From Pisaster brevispinus (taxonomy: Eukaryota > Echinodermata > Asteroidea > Forcipulatida > Asteriidae), in contig JAMKCF010000056.1 in NCBI GenBank assembly GCA_023634235.1, positions 310,001-374,000 of the forward strand: DNA of 64,000 nt. Reading direction: 5' to 3'. Positions 6,864-18,600 of the stretch are shown piece after piece; position 1 is the first letter of the stretch; each line of letters begins with the position of its first letter. Under the pieces are notes generated by a model. That model saw nothing but the letters and a program-made list of their open reading frames with translations. It ran no database searches and was not told the origin of the DNA. A program made the position numbers and the translations under genes.

Positions 6864-9562
6864 CCGTCAAATCGCACTTTTATTTTCGACCCCGAAATAC
6901 AAAATGGCGACCTGCCAATTATTACAAAAATTCGACCCCCGGTAACATGCCGATTTTTGGCGATCACTTTTTGCGGACACCTCCGCCGATGGTGCTGGTT
7001 CGAATTTGAAGACCACAACGATTTTATTCCATGAATTATTGAGGTTTTTTGGGCAACAGAGATGGCGTCACTTATTGGTAGAAAGCTCCTAATTGCCCAG
7101 GTTTTTGGATTTGGCCATGTCCCCACACAGAAAAGGTCTTCAGGGAAGTCTAGTCTAGAGTGCTGCACCGTCAAATCGCACTTTTATTTTCGACCCCAAA
7201 ATTCAAAATGGCGACAGGGTACTACCTGTCAATTATTCCAAAAATTCGACCCCCGGTAACATGCCGATTTTTGGTGATCACTTTTTGCGGACACCTCCGC
7301 CGATGGTGCTGGTTCGAATTTGAAGACCGCAACGATTTTATTCCATGAATTATTGAGGTTTTTTGGGCAACAAAGATGGCGTCACTTTTTGGTAGAAAGC
7401 TCCTTATTGCCCAGGTTTTGGGATTTGGCCATGTCCCCACACAGAAAAGGTCTTCAGGGAAGTCTAGTCTAGAATGCTGCACCGTCAAATCGCACTTTTA
7501 TTTTCGACCCCAAAATTCAAAATGGCGACAGGGTACTACCTGTCAATTATTCCAAAAATTCGACCCCCGGTAACATGCCGATTTTTGGTGATCACTTTTT
7601 GCGGACACCTCCGCCGATGGTGCTGGTACGAATTTGAAGACCGCAACGATTTTATTCCATGAATTATTGAGGTGTTTTGGGCAACAAAGATGGCGTCACT
7701 TTTTGTTAGAAAGCTCCTAATTGCCCAGGTTTTGGTATTTGGCCATGTCCCCACACAGAAAAGGTCTTCAGGGAAGTCTAGTCTAGAATGCTGCACCGTC
7801 AAATCGCACTTTTATTTTCGACCTCAAAATTCAAAATGGCGACAGGGTACTACCTGTCAATTATTCCAAAAATTCGACCCCCGGTAACATGCCGATTTTT
7901 GGCGATCACTTTTTGCGGACACCTCCGCCGATGGTGCTGGTTCGAATTTGAAGACCGCAACGATTTTATTCCATGAATTATACAGGTTTTTTGGGCAACA
8001 AAGATGGCGTCACTTTTTGTTAGAAAGCTCCTAATTTCCCAGGTTTTTGGATTTGGCCATGTCCCCACACAGAAAAGGTCTTCAGGGAAGTCTAGTCTAG
8101 AATGCTGCACCGTCAAATCGCACTTTTATTTTCGACCCCAAAATTCAAAATGGCGACAGGGTATTACCTGTCAATTATTCCAAAAATTCGACCCCCGGTA
8201 ACATGGCGATTTTTGGCCATCACTTTTTGCGGACACCTCCGCCGATGGTGCTGGTTCAAATTTGAAGACCGCAACGATTTTATTCCATGAATTATTGAGG
8301 TTTTTTGGGCAACAAAGATGGCGTCACTTTTTGGTAGAAAGCTCCTAATTGCCCAGGTTTTTGGATTTGGCCATGTCCCCACACAGAAAAGGTCTTCAGG
8401 GAAGTCTAGTCTAGAATGCTGCACCGTCAAATCGCACTTTTATTTTCGACCCCAAAATTCAAAATGGCGACAGGGTACTACCTGTCAATTATTCCAAAAA
8501 TTCGACCCCCGGTAACATGCCGATTTTTAGCGATCACTTTTTGCGGACACCTCCGCCGATGGTGCTGGTTCGAATTTGAAGACCGCAACGATTTTATTCC
8601 ATGAATTATTGAGGTTTTTTGGGCAACAAAGATGGCGTCACTTTTTGGTAGAAAGCTCCTAATTGCCCAGGTTTTTGGATTTGGCCATGTCCCCACACAG
8701 AAAAGGTCTTCAGGGAAGTCTAGTCTAGAATGCTGCACCGTCAAATAGCACTTTTATTTTCGACCCCAAAATTCAAAATGGCGACAGGGTACTACCTGTC
8801 AATTATTCCAAAAATTCGACCCCCGGTAACATGCCGATTTTTGGCGATCACTTTTTGCGGACACCTCCGCCGATGGTTCTGGTTCGAATTTGAAGACCGC
8901 AACGATTTTATTCCATGAATTATTGAGGTTTTTTGGGCAACAGAGATGGCGTCACTTATTGGTAGAAAGCTCCTAATTGCCCAGGTTTTGGGATTTGGCC
9001 ATGTCCCCACACAGAAAAGGTCTTCAGGGAAGTCTAGTCTAGAATGCTGCACCGTCAAATCGCACTTTTATTTTCGACCCCAAATTTCAAAATGGCGACA
9101 GGGTACTACCTGTCAATTATTCCAGAAAATTCGACCCCCGGTAACATGCCGATTTTTGGCGATCACTTTTTGCGGAGACCTCCGCCGATGGTGCTGGTTC
9201 GAATTTGAAGACCCCAACGATTTTATTCCATGAATTATTGAGGTTTTTTGGCAACAAAGATGGCGTCACTTTTTGGTAGAAAGCTCCTAATTACCCAGGT
9301 TTTGGGATTTGGCCATGTCCCCACACAGAAAAGGTCTTCAGGGAAGTCTAGTCTAGAATGCTGCACCGTCAAATCGCACTTTTATTTTCGACCCCAAAAT
9401 TCAAAATGGCGACAGGGTACTACCTGTCAATTATTCCAAAAATTCGACCCCCGGTAACATGCCGATTTTTGGCGATCACTTTTTGCGGACACCTCCGCCG
9501 ATGGTGCTGGTTCGAATTTGAAGACCGCAACGATTTTATTCCATGAATTATTGAGGTTTTTT

Positions 9563-11446
9563 GGGCAACAAAGATGGCGTCACTTTTTGGTAGAAAGCTC
9601 CTAATTGCCCAGGTTTTGGGATTTGGCCATGTCCCCACACAGAAAAGGTCTTCAGGGAAGTCTAGTCTAGAATGCTGCACCGTCAAATCGCACTTTTATT
9701 TTCGACACCAAAATTCAAAATGGCGACAGGGTACTACCTGTCAAATATTCCAAAAATTCGACCCCCGGTAACATGCCGATTTTTGGCGATCACTTTTTGC
9801 GGACACCTCCGCCGATGGTGCTGGTTCGAATTTGAAGACCGCAACGATTTTATTCCATGAATTATCGAGGTTTTTGGGCAACAAAGATGGCGTCACTTTT
9901 TGGTAGAAAGCTCCTAATTGCCCAGGTTTTGGGATTTGGCCATGTCCCCACACAGAAAAGGTCTTCTGGGATGTCTAGTCTAGAATGCTGCACCGTCAAA
10001 TCGCACTTATATTTTCGACCCCAAAATTCAAAATGGCGACAGGGTATTACCTGTCAATTATTCCAAAAAATAGACCCCCGGTAACATGCCGATTTTTGGC
10101 GATCACTTTTTGCGGACACCTCCGCCGATGGTGCTGGTTCGAATTTGAAGACCGCAACGATTTTATTCCATGAATTATTGAGGTTTTTTGGGCTTGTTGC
10201 CGATGGCGTCACTTTTTGGTAGAAAGCTCCTAATTGCCCAGGTTTTGGGATTTGGCCATGTCCCCACACAGAAAAGGTCTGCAGGGAAGTCTAGTCTAGA
10301 ATGCTGCACCGTCAAATCGCACTTTTATTTTCGACCCCAAAATACAAAATGGCGACAGGGTACTACCTGTCAATTATTCCAAAAATTGGACCCCCGTTAA
10401 CATGCCGAATTTTGGCGATCACTTTTTGCGGACACCTCCGCCGATGGTGCTGGTTCGAATTTGAAGACCGCAACGATTTTATTCCATGAATTATTGAGGT
10501 TTTTTGGGCAACAAAGATGGCGTCACTTTTTGGTAGAAAGCTCCTAATTGCCCAGGTTTTGGGATTTGGCCATGTCCCCACACAGAAAAGGTCTTCAGGG
10601 AAGTCTAGTCTAGAATGCTGCACCGTCAAATCGCACTTTTATTTTCGACACCAAAATTCAAAATGGCGACAGGGTACTACCTGTCAAATATTCCAAAAAT
10701 TCGACCCCCGGTAACATGCCGATTTTTGGCGATCACTTTTTGCGGACACCTCCGCCGATGGTGCTGGTTCGAATTTGAAGACCGCAACGATTTTATTCCA
10801 TGAATTATCGAGGTTTTTGGGCAACAAAGATGGCGTCACTTTTTGGTAGAAAGCTCCTAATTGCCCAGGTTTTGGGATTTGGCCATGTCCCCACACAGAA
10901 AAGGTCTTCTGGGATGTCTAGTCTAGAATGCTGCACCGTCAAATCGCACTTATATTTTCGACCCCAAAATTCAAAATGGCGACAGGGTACTACCTGTCAA
11001 TTATTCCAAAAATTCGACCCCGGTAACATGCCGATTTTTGGCGATCACTTTTTGCGGACACCTCCGCCGATGGTGCTGGTTCGAATTTGAAGACCGCAAC
11101 GATTTTATTCCATGAATTATTGAGGTTTTTTGGGCTTGTTGCCGATGGCGTCACTTTTTGGTAGAAAGCTCCTAATTGCCCAGGTTTTGGGATTTGGCCA
11201 TGTCCCCACACAGAAAAGGTCTGCAGGGAAGTCTAGTCTAGAATGCTGCACCGTCAAATCGCACTTTTATTTTCGACCCCAAAATACAAAATGGCGACAG
11301 GGTACTACCTGTCAATTATTCCAAAAATTCGACCCCGGTAACATGCCGATTTTTGGCGATCACTTTTTGCGGACACCTCCGCCGATGGTGCTGGTTCGAA
11401 TTTGAAGACCGCAACGATTTTATTCCATGAATTATCGAGGTTTTTG
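9563..11446. repeat. Satellite A three-monomer higher-order repeat (about 942 bp, two copies)
   Basis: Three distinguishable monomers recur in order. Monomer a has TTCGACACCAAAATTC (9701 and 10644). Monomer b has GTCTTCTGGGATGTC (9961 and about 10904). Monomer c has GGGCTTGTTGCCGATGG in place of GGGCAACAAAGATGG (10190 and 11132). Offsets are 942-943 bp. A further a-like copy (TTCGACACC at 11584) and a c-like copy (11760) follow. The c copy at 11760 shares GGACCCCCGTTAAC with the copy at 10190, an offset of five monomers, so it came from a separate event. Confidence 0.8.
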
Positions 11447-12744
11447 GGCAACAAAGATGGCGTCACTTTTTGGTAGAAAGCTCCTAATTGCCCAGGTTTT
11501 GGGATTTGGCCATGTCCCCACACAGAAAAGGTCTTCAGGGAAGTCTAGTCTAGAATGCTGCACCGTCAAATCGCACTTTTATTTTCGACACCAAAATTCA
11601 AAATGGCGACAGGGTACTACCTGTCAATTATTCCAAAAATTAGACCCCCGGTAACATGCCGATTTTTGGCGATCACTTTTTGCGGACACCTCCGCCGATG
11701 GTGCTGGTTCGAATTTGAAGACCGCAACGATTTTATTCCATGAATTATTGAGGTTTTTTGGGCTTGTTGCCGATGGCGTCACTTTTTGGTAGAAAGCTCC
11801 TAATTGCCCAGGTTTTGGGATTTGGCCATGTCCCCACACAGAAAAGGTCTGCAGGGAAGTCTAGTCTAGAATGCTGCACCGTCAAATCGCACTTTTATTT
11901 TCGACCCCAAAATACAAAATGGCGACAGGGTACTTACTACCTGTCAATTATTCCAAAAATTGGACCCCCGTTAACATGCCGAATTTTGGCGATCACTTTT
12001 TGCGGACACCTCCGCCGATGGTGCTGGTTCGAATTTGAAGACCGCAACGATTTTATTCCATGAATTATTGAGGTTTTTTGGGCAACAAAGATGGCGTCAC
12101 TTTTTGGTAGAAAGCTCCTAATTGCCCAGGTTTTGGGATTTGGCCATGTCCCCACACAAAAAAGGTCTTCAGGGAAGTCTAGTCTAGAGTGCTGCACCGT
12201 TAAATCGCACTTTTATTTTCGACCCCAAAATTCAAAATGGCGACAGGGTACTACCTGCCAATTATTCCAAAAATTCGACCCCCGGTAACATGGCGATTTT
12301 TGGCGTTCACTTTTTGCGGACACCTCCGCCGATGGTGCTGGTTCGAATTTGAAGACCGCAACGATTTTATTCCATGAATTATTTAGGTTTTTTGGGCAAC
12401 AAAGATGGCGTCACTTTTTGGTAGAAAGCTCCTAATTGCCCAGGTTTTGGGATTTGGCCATGTCCCCACACAGAAAAGGTCTTCAGGGAAGTCTAGTCTA
12501 GAATGCTGCACCGTCAAATCGCACTTTTATTTTCGACCCCAAAATTCAAAATGGCGACAGGGTACTACCTGTCAATTATTCCAAAAATTCGACCCCGGTA
12601 ACATGCCGATTTTTGGCGATCACTTTTTGCGGACACCTCCGCCGATGGTGCTGGTTCGAATTTGAAGACCGCAACGATTTTTTTCCATGAATTATTGAGG
12701 TTTTGTGGGCAACAAAAATGGCGTCACTTTTTGGTAGAAAGCTC

Positions 12745-12746
12745 CG
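12745..12746. other. Direct junction of satellite A and satellite B
   Basis: Satellite A stops inside its monomer after AGAAAGCTCC (12745). Satellite B starts at GTGAAAGTCTAATTTT (12746) with no spacer, no target-site duplication and no transposon sequence. GAAAG occurs on both sides and could be junctional microhomology. The last A copy carries only a few changes, whereas the first B copy is short and diverged. Confidence 0.85.
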
Positions 12747-15700
12747 TGAAAGTCTAATTTTCCGATGTAGGGATACCTAAGGCAGAGTCAAGTAAAAAAA
12801 TCATCACTCTAGCCCACCTAGAACGAGAGTTATTTAAAATCTCACCTCATTATTGTCTCTTTGACAGTAACGACGAGTTGAAGATGTTTTGCGGGGGGTT
12901 TGTAGCGTCCCCGCTTGCTGGTCTTTTCCGGTGTGAAACCAGCCCCGTATCGGCCGCAAAAGTGTAATTTTCGGATGCAGGGATACCTAAGGCAGAGTCA
13001 GGTAAAACAATCATCTCTCTAGCCCCCCTAGAACGGGAGTTATTCCCAATTTCACCTCAAATTTATTTTGGGACATTACCCCGGCAGGCGAGACCTTGCT
13101 TCGCAGCCGGCCCCTTGAATTTTTCAATATCTCTTAGGGGTAGGCCTAACATCCAGGCCGCTCGCCTCGCTAAACAGAATGGTCAGCAACTCCAAATTCA
13201 TGTTAGAGATAGCCCTTGAGACGGGCTTTCCAGTGGTATAAAACTTGTGCAGATGCGATGATGCCTTGAGGGTGAAAGGACCATCCTTATTTTGTCTTTG
13301 TCTCTTTGACAGCAAAAACGAGTTGAAGGTGTTTTGCGGGGGGTTTGTAGCGTCCCCGCTTGCTGGTCTTTTCCGGTGTGAAACTTGACCTCATCGGCCG
13401 CTAAAGTCTAATTTTCGGATGCAGGGATACCTAAGGCAGAGTCAGGTAAACAAATCATCTCTCTAGCCCCCCCTAGAACGAGAGTTATTCCCAATCTCAC
13501 CTCATTATTGTCTCTTTGACAGCAAAGACGAGTTGAAGGTGTTTTGCGGGGGGTTTGTAGCGTCCCTGCTTGCTGGTCTTTTCCGGCGTGAAACCTGCCG
13601 TCATCGGCCGCACAATTCTAATTTTCGGATGCAGGGATACCTAAGGCAGAGTCAGGTCAAAAATTCATCTCTCTAGCCCCCCTAGAACGGGAGTTATTCT
13701 CAATTTTACCTCAAATTTATTTTGGGCTATTACCCCGGCCGGCGAGACCTTGCTTCGCAGCCAGCCCCTGGAATTTTTGAATATCTCTTAGGGGTAGGCC
13801 TAACATCCAGGCCGCTCAGCTCGCCTACAGAATCGTCAGCAACTCCAAGTTCATGGCAGAGATAGCCCTTGAGACGGGCTTTCCAGTGGAATAAAACTTG
13901 GGCAGATCCGATGATGCCTTGAGGGTGAAATGACCGTCCTTATTTTGTCTTTGTCTCTTTGACATCAAAAACGAGTTGAAGGTGTTTTGCGGGGGGTTTG
14001 TAGCGTCCCCGCTTTCTGGTCTTTTCCGGTGTGAAACCTGCCGTCATCGGCCGTGAAAGTCTATTTTTCGGATGCAGGGATACCTAAGGCAGAGTCAGGT
14101 AAACAAATCATCTCTCTAGCCCCCCTAGAACGAGAGTTATTCCCAATCTCACCTCATTATTGTCTCTTTGACAGCAAAGACGAGTTGAAGGTGTTTTGCG
14201 GGGGGTTTGTAGCGTCCCTGCTTGCTGGTCTTTTCCGGGGTGAAACCTGCCGTCATCGGCCGCACAATTCTAATTTTCGGATGCAGGGATACCTAAGGCA
14301 GAGTCAGGTCAAAAATTCATCTCTCTAGCCCCCCTAGAACGGGAGTTATTCTCAATTTTACCTCAAATTTATTTTGGGCTATTACCCCGGCCGGCGAGAC
14401 CTTGCTTCGCAGCCAGCCCCTGGAATTTTTGAATATCTCTTAGGGGTAGGCCTAACATCCAGGCCGCTCAGCTCGCCTACAGAATCGTCAGCAACTCCAA
14501 GTTCATGGCAGAGATAGCCCTTGAGACGGGCTTTCCAGTGGAATAAAACTTGGGCAGATCCGATGATGCCTTGAGGGTGAAATGACCGTCCTTATTTTGT
14601 CTTTGTCTCTTTGACATCAAAAACGAGTTGAAGGTGTTTTGCGGGGGGTTTGTAGCGTCCCCGCTTTCTGGTCTTTTCCGGTGTGAAACCTGCCGTCATC
14701 GGCCGTGAAAGTCTATTTTTCGGATGCAGGGATACCTAAGGCAGAGTCAGGTCAAAAATTCATCTCTCTAGCCCCCCTAGAACGGGAGTTATTCCCAAAT
14801 TTACCTCAAATTTATTTTGGGCATTACCCCGGCCGTCGAGACCTTGCTTCGCAGCCGGCCCCTGGAATTTTTCAATATATCTTAGGGGTAGGCCTAACAT
14901 CCAGGCCGCTCGCCTCGCTTACAGAATCGTCAGCAACCCCAAATTCATGGCAAAGATAGCCCTTGAGACGGGCTTTCCAGTGGTATAAATCTTGGGCAGA
15001 TCCGATGATGCCTTGGGGGTGAAATGACAATCCTTATTTTGTCTTTGTCTCTTTGACAGCAAAAACGAGTTGAAGGTGTTTTGCGGGGGGTTTGTAGCGT
15101 CCCCGCTTTCTGGTCTTTTCCGGTGTGAAACCTGCCGTCATCGGCCGTGAAAGTCTTTTTTTCGGATGCAAGGATACTTAAGGCAGAGTCAGGTCAAAAA
15201 TTCATCTCTCTAGCCCCCCTAGAACGGGAGTTATTCTCAATTTTACCTCAAATTTTTTTTGGGCTATTACCCCGGCCGGCGAGACCTTGCTTCGCAGCCG
15301 GCCCCTGGAATTTTTGAATATCTCTTAGGGGTAGGCCTAACATCCAGGCCGCTCGGCTCGCCTTAAGAATCGCCAGCAACACCAAGTTCATGGCAAAGAT
15401 AGCCCTTGAGACGGGCTTTCCAGTGGTATAAAACTTGTGCAGATCCGATGATGCCTTGAGGGTGAAAGGACCATCCTTATTTTGTCTTTGTCTCTTTGAC
15501 AGCAAAAACGAGTTGAAGGTGTTTTGCGGGGGGTTTGTAGCGTCCCCGCTTGCTGGTCTTTTCCGGTGTGAAACTTGACCTCATCGGCCGCTAAAGTCTA
15601 ATTTTCGGATGCAGGGATACCTAAGGCAGAGTCAGGTAAACAAATCATCTCTCTAGCCCCCCTAGAACGAGAGTTATTCCCAATCTCACCTCATTATTGT

Positions 15701-15798
15701 CTCTTTGACAGCAAAGACGAGTTGAAGGTGTTTTGCGGGGGGTTTGTAGCGTCCCTGCTTGCTGGTCTTTTCCGGCGTGAAACCTGCCGTCATCGGCC
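12746..15798. repeat. Left edge of satellite B with alternating short and long monomers
   Basis: Four short monomers of 209-210 bp lie at 12746-12955, 13400-13609, 14053-14261 and 15590-15798, between full-length ones. The first three alternate with long units, giving a dimer of about 653 bp. Each short unit lacks the same 233-234 bp of the middle, passing from ACCTCA directly to TTATTGTCTCTTTGAC. In long units, TTATTTTG flanks this segment as a direct repeat 223 bp apart (19449 and 19672 in one monomer). Edge monomers are also more diverged, for example CTAATTTTCGG in place of CTATTTTTCGG. Confidence 0.85.
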
Positions 15799-15949
15799 GC
15801 AAAATTCTAATTTTCGGATGCAGGGATACCTAAGGCAGAGTCAGGTCAAAAATTCATCTCTCTAGCCCCCCTAGAACGGGAGTTATTCTCAATTTTACCT
15901 CAAATTTATTTTGGGCTATTACCCCGGCCGGCGAGACCTTGCTTCGCAG

Positions 15950-18600
15950 CCAGCCCCTGGAATTTTTGAATATCTCTTAGGGGTAGGCCTAACATCCAGG
16001 CCGCTCAGCTCGCCTACAGAATCGTCAGCAACTCCAAGTTCATGGCAGAGATAGCCCTTGAGACGGGCTTTCCAGTGGAATAAAACTTGGGCAGATCCGA
16101 TGATGCCTTGAGGGTGAAATGACCGTCCTTATTTTGTCTTTGTCTCTTTGACATCAAAAACGAGTTGAAGGTGTTTTGCGGGGGGTTTGTAGCGTCCCCG
16201 CTTTCTGGTCTTTTCCGGTGTGAAACCTGCCGTCATCGGCCGTGACAGTCTATTTTTCGGATGGAGGGATACCTAAGGCAGAGTCAGGTCAAAAATTCAT
16301 CTCTCTAGCCCCCCTAGAACGGGAGTTATTCCCAAATTTACCTCAAATTTATTTTGGGCATTACCCCGGCCGTCGAGACCTTGCTTCGCAGCCGGCCCCT
16401 GGAATTTTTCAATATATCTTAGGGGTAGGCCTAACATCCAGGCCGCTCGCCTCGCTTACAGAATCGTCAGCAACCCCAAATTCATGGCAAAGATAGCCTT
16501 TGAGACGGGCTTTCCAGTGGTATAAATCTTGGGCAGATCCGATGATGCCTTGGGGGTGAAATGACAATCCTTATTTTGTCTTTGTCTCTTTGACAGCAAA
16601 AACGAGTTGAAGGTGTTTTGCGGGGGGTTTGTAGCGTCCCCGCTTTCTGGTCTTTTCCGGTGTGAAACCTGCCGTCATCGGCCGTGAAAGTCTTTTTTTC
16701 GGATGCAAGGATACTTAAAGCAGAGTCAGGTCAAAAATTCATCTCTCTAGCCCCCCTAGATCGGGAGTTATTCTCAATTTTACCTCAAATTTCTTTTGGG
16801 CTATTACCCCGGCCGGCGAGACCTTGCTTCGCAGCCGGCCCCTGGAATTTTTGAATATCTTTAGGGGTAGGCCTAACATCCAGGCCGCTCGGCTCGCCTT
16901 AAGAATCGCCAGCAACACCAAGTTCATGGCAAAGATAGCCCTTGAGACGGGCTTTCCAGTGGTATAAAACTTGGGCAGATCCGATGATGCCTTGAGGGTG
17001 AAATGACCGTCCTTATTTTGTCTTTGTCTCTTTGACATCAAAAACGAGTTGAAGGTGTTTTGTAGGGGGTTTGTAGCGTTCCCACTTGCTGGTCTTTTCC
17101 GGTGTGAAACCTGCTCTCATCGGCCGTGAAAGTCTATTTTTCGGATGGAGGGATACCTAAGGCAGAGTCAGGTCAAAAATTCATCTCTCTAGCCCCCCTA
17201 GAACGGGAGTTATTCTCAATTTTACCTCAAATTTATTTTGGGCCATTACCCCGGCCGTCGAGACCTTGCTTCGCAGCCAGCCCCTGGAATTTTTGAATAT
17301 CTCTTAGGGGTAGGCCTAACATCCAGGCCGCTCAGCTCGCCTACAGAATCGTCAGCAACTCCAAGTTCATGGCAGAGATAGCCCTTGAGACGGGCTTTCC
17401 AGTGGAATAAAACTTGGGCAGATCCGATGATGCCTTGAGGGTGAAATGACCGTCCTTATTTTGTCTTTGTCTCTTTGACATCAAAAACGAGTTGAAGGTG
17501 TTTTGCGGGGGGTTTGTAGCGTCCCCGCTTTCTGGTCTTTTCCGGTGTGAAACCTGCCGTCATCGGCCGTGACAGTCTATTTTTCGGATGGAGGGATACC
17601 TAAGGCAGAGTCAGGTCAAAAATTCATCTCTCTAGCCCCCCTAGAACGGGAGTTATTCCCAAATTTACCTCAAATTTATTTTGGGCATTACCCCGGCCGT
17701 CGAGACCTTGCTTCGCAGCCGGCCCCTGGAATTTTTCAATATATCTTAGGGGTAGGCCTAACATCCAGGCCGCTCGCCTCGCTTACAGAATCGTCAGCAA
17801 CCCCAAATTCATGGCAAAGATAGCCTTTGAGACGGGCTTTCCAGTGGTATAAATCTTGGGCAGATCCGATGATGCCTTGGGGGTGAAATGACAATCCTTA
17901 TTTTGTCTTTGTCTCTTTGACAGCAAAAACGAGTTGAAGGTGTTTTGCGGGGGGTTTGTAGCGTCCCCGCTTTCTGGTCTTTTCCGGTGTGAAACCTGCC
18001 GTCATCGGCCGTGAAAGTCTTTTTTTCGGATGCAAGGATACTTAAAGCAGAGTCAGGTCAAAAATTCATCTCTCTAGCCCCCCTAGATCGGGAGTTATTC
18101 TCAATTTTACCTCAAATTTTTTTTGGGCTATTACCCCGGCCGGCGAGACCTTGCTTCGCAGCCGGCCCCTGGAATTTTTGAATATCTTTAGGGGTAGGCC
18201 TAACATCCAGGCCGCTCGGCTCGCCTTAAGAATCGCCAGCAACACCAAGTTCATGGCAAAGATAGCCCTTGAGACGGGCTTTCCAGTGGTATAAAACTTG
18301 GGCAGATCCGATGATGCCTTGAGGGTGAAATGACCGTCCTTATTTTGTCTTTGTCTCTTTGACATCAAAAACGAGTTGAAGGTGTTTTGTAGGGGGTTTG
18401 TAGCGTTCCCACTTGCTGGTCTTTTCCGGTGTGAAACCTGCTCTCATCGGCCGTGAAAGTCTATTTTTCGGATGGAGGGATACCTAAGGCAGAGTCAGGT
18501 CAAAAATTCATCTCTCTAGCCCCCCTAGAACGGGAGTTATTCTCAATTTTACCTCAAATTTATTTTGGGCCATTACCCCGGCCGTCGAGACCTTGCTTCG
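15950..18600. repeat. Satellite B three-monomer duplication (1,327 bp, two copies)
   Basis: The block starting near 15950 is repeated with a 1,327-bp offset. Monomer starts at 16242 and 17569 share GTGACAGTCTATTTTTCGG, where most copies have GTGAAAG. The stretches 16683-17041 and 18010-18368 match, including ACTTAAAGCAGAG and a one-base-shorter ATATCTTTAGGGG. The second copy was then included in the 4,873-bp duplication. Confidence 0.8.

Larger units (their letters stand above)
6236..12745. repeat. Satellite A: 314-bp tandem array, about 21 copies
   Basis: Head-to-tail monomers with a regular 314-bp period. For example, ATGGCGTCAC recurs at 8005, 8319 and 8633, and 8319-8632 serves as a reference monomer. 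Most interior copies differ by only a few substitutions. Each monomer contains two small perfect hairpins: GACAGG-GTACTA-CCTGTC and GCGGA-CACC-TCCGC. It also contains GGTTCGAATTTGAAG. The monomer length is not a multiple of three, so no frame runs through the array. One copy is about 10 bp shorter (6864-7167). No similarity to satellite B was evident. Confidence 0.95.

Noticed and set aside
6294..12665. Numerous 60-107 codon frames in satellite A on both strands
   Set aside because: The same few frames recur in every 314-bp monomer, overlap on opposite strands and cannot run from copy to copy because 314 is not a multiple of three. They match no protein family I know.
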